From NCBI GenBank assembly GCA_937893945.1, contig CALCTA010000155.1, positions 1 to 5,464 on the forward strand: a stretch of DNA of 5,464 nucleotides. Reading direction: 5' to 3'. This DNA is from an uncultured Clostridia bacterium. Lineage in GTDB: Bacteria > Bacillota > Clostridia > Oscillospirales > CAG-272. The notes under the pieces are model-generated. The model was not told where the DNA came from. It was given only the letters and a program-made list of their open reading frames with translations, and did not search any database. The position numbers and the translations under genes are program-made. Shown piece by piece: positions 5,448 through 5,464 of this stretch (within the stretch, counting starts at the first letter, position 1; each line of letters begins with the position of its first letter).

Positions 5448-5464
5448 ATATTAAGGTAACAATT

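Overview
The window looks like a chromosomal segment of a Gram-positive, Clostridia-like anaerobe, possibly a gut lineage. The evidence is strong AGGAG-type ribosome binding sites, four near-consensus sigma-A promoters all with 17-bp spacers (two with a perfect TTGACA/TATAAT pair), a lipoprotein solute-binding protein, and a TetR plus two-gene ABC exporter cassette. No RNA gene, CRISPR array, insertion sequence or phage gene was seen.

Layout. (1) Positions 1-504, minus strand: the N-terminal part of a lipoprotein with cysteine-pair (zinc-ribbon-like) modules, leading into what looks like a family 1 sugar-type solute-binding domain. The reading frame breaks in a run of six C just before that domain, and the gene runs off the left edge. 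(2) Positions 505-685: a divergent intergenic region with back-to-back promoters. (3) Positions 686-1852, plus strand: a CapA-family metallophosphatase-like protein without a signal peptide. (4) Positions 1853-1960: a convergent intergenic region with a strong hairpin terminator that probably serves both sides. (5) Positions 1961-4334, minus strand: a compact operon, read right to left, of a TetR-family regulator, an ABC ATPase and an ABC-2 permease, each joined to the next by a 4-base ATGA overlap. Its promoter is perfect consensus, and a perfect 15-bp palindrome lies across the -10 box, the expected arrangement for self-repression. (6) Positions 4525-5313, plus strand: a five-helix membrane protein of unknown function with an acidic Ala/Glu/Pro/Val repeat tail, with its own strong promoter and terminator. 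(7) Positions 5369-5464: no gene, but a GC-rich nested inverted repeat that resembles a dispersed REP/MITE-like element.

How the parts work together. The TetR-ATPase-permease operon is a self-contained, probably ligand-inducible efflux module. The flanking genes (solute-binding lipoprotein, CapA-like protein, five-helix membrane protein) have their own promoters and terminators and look independent. I do not see a clearly new multi-gene system. The items most worth a second look are the frame break in the C tract, the cysteine-pair insert in the lipoprotein, the operator over the -10 box, the five-helix membrane protein with its repeat tail, and the 3' inverted repeat.
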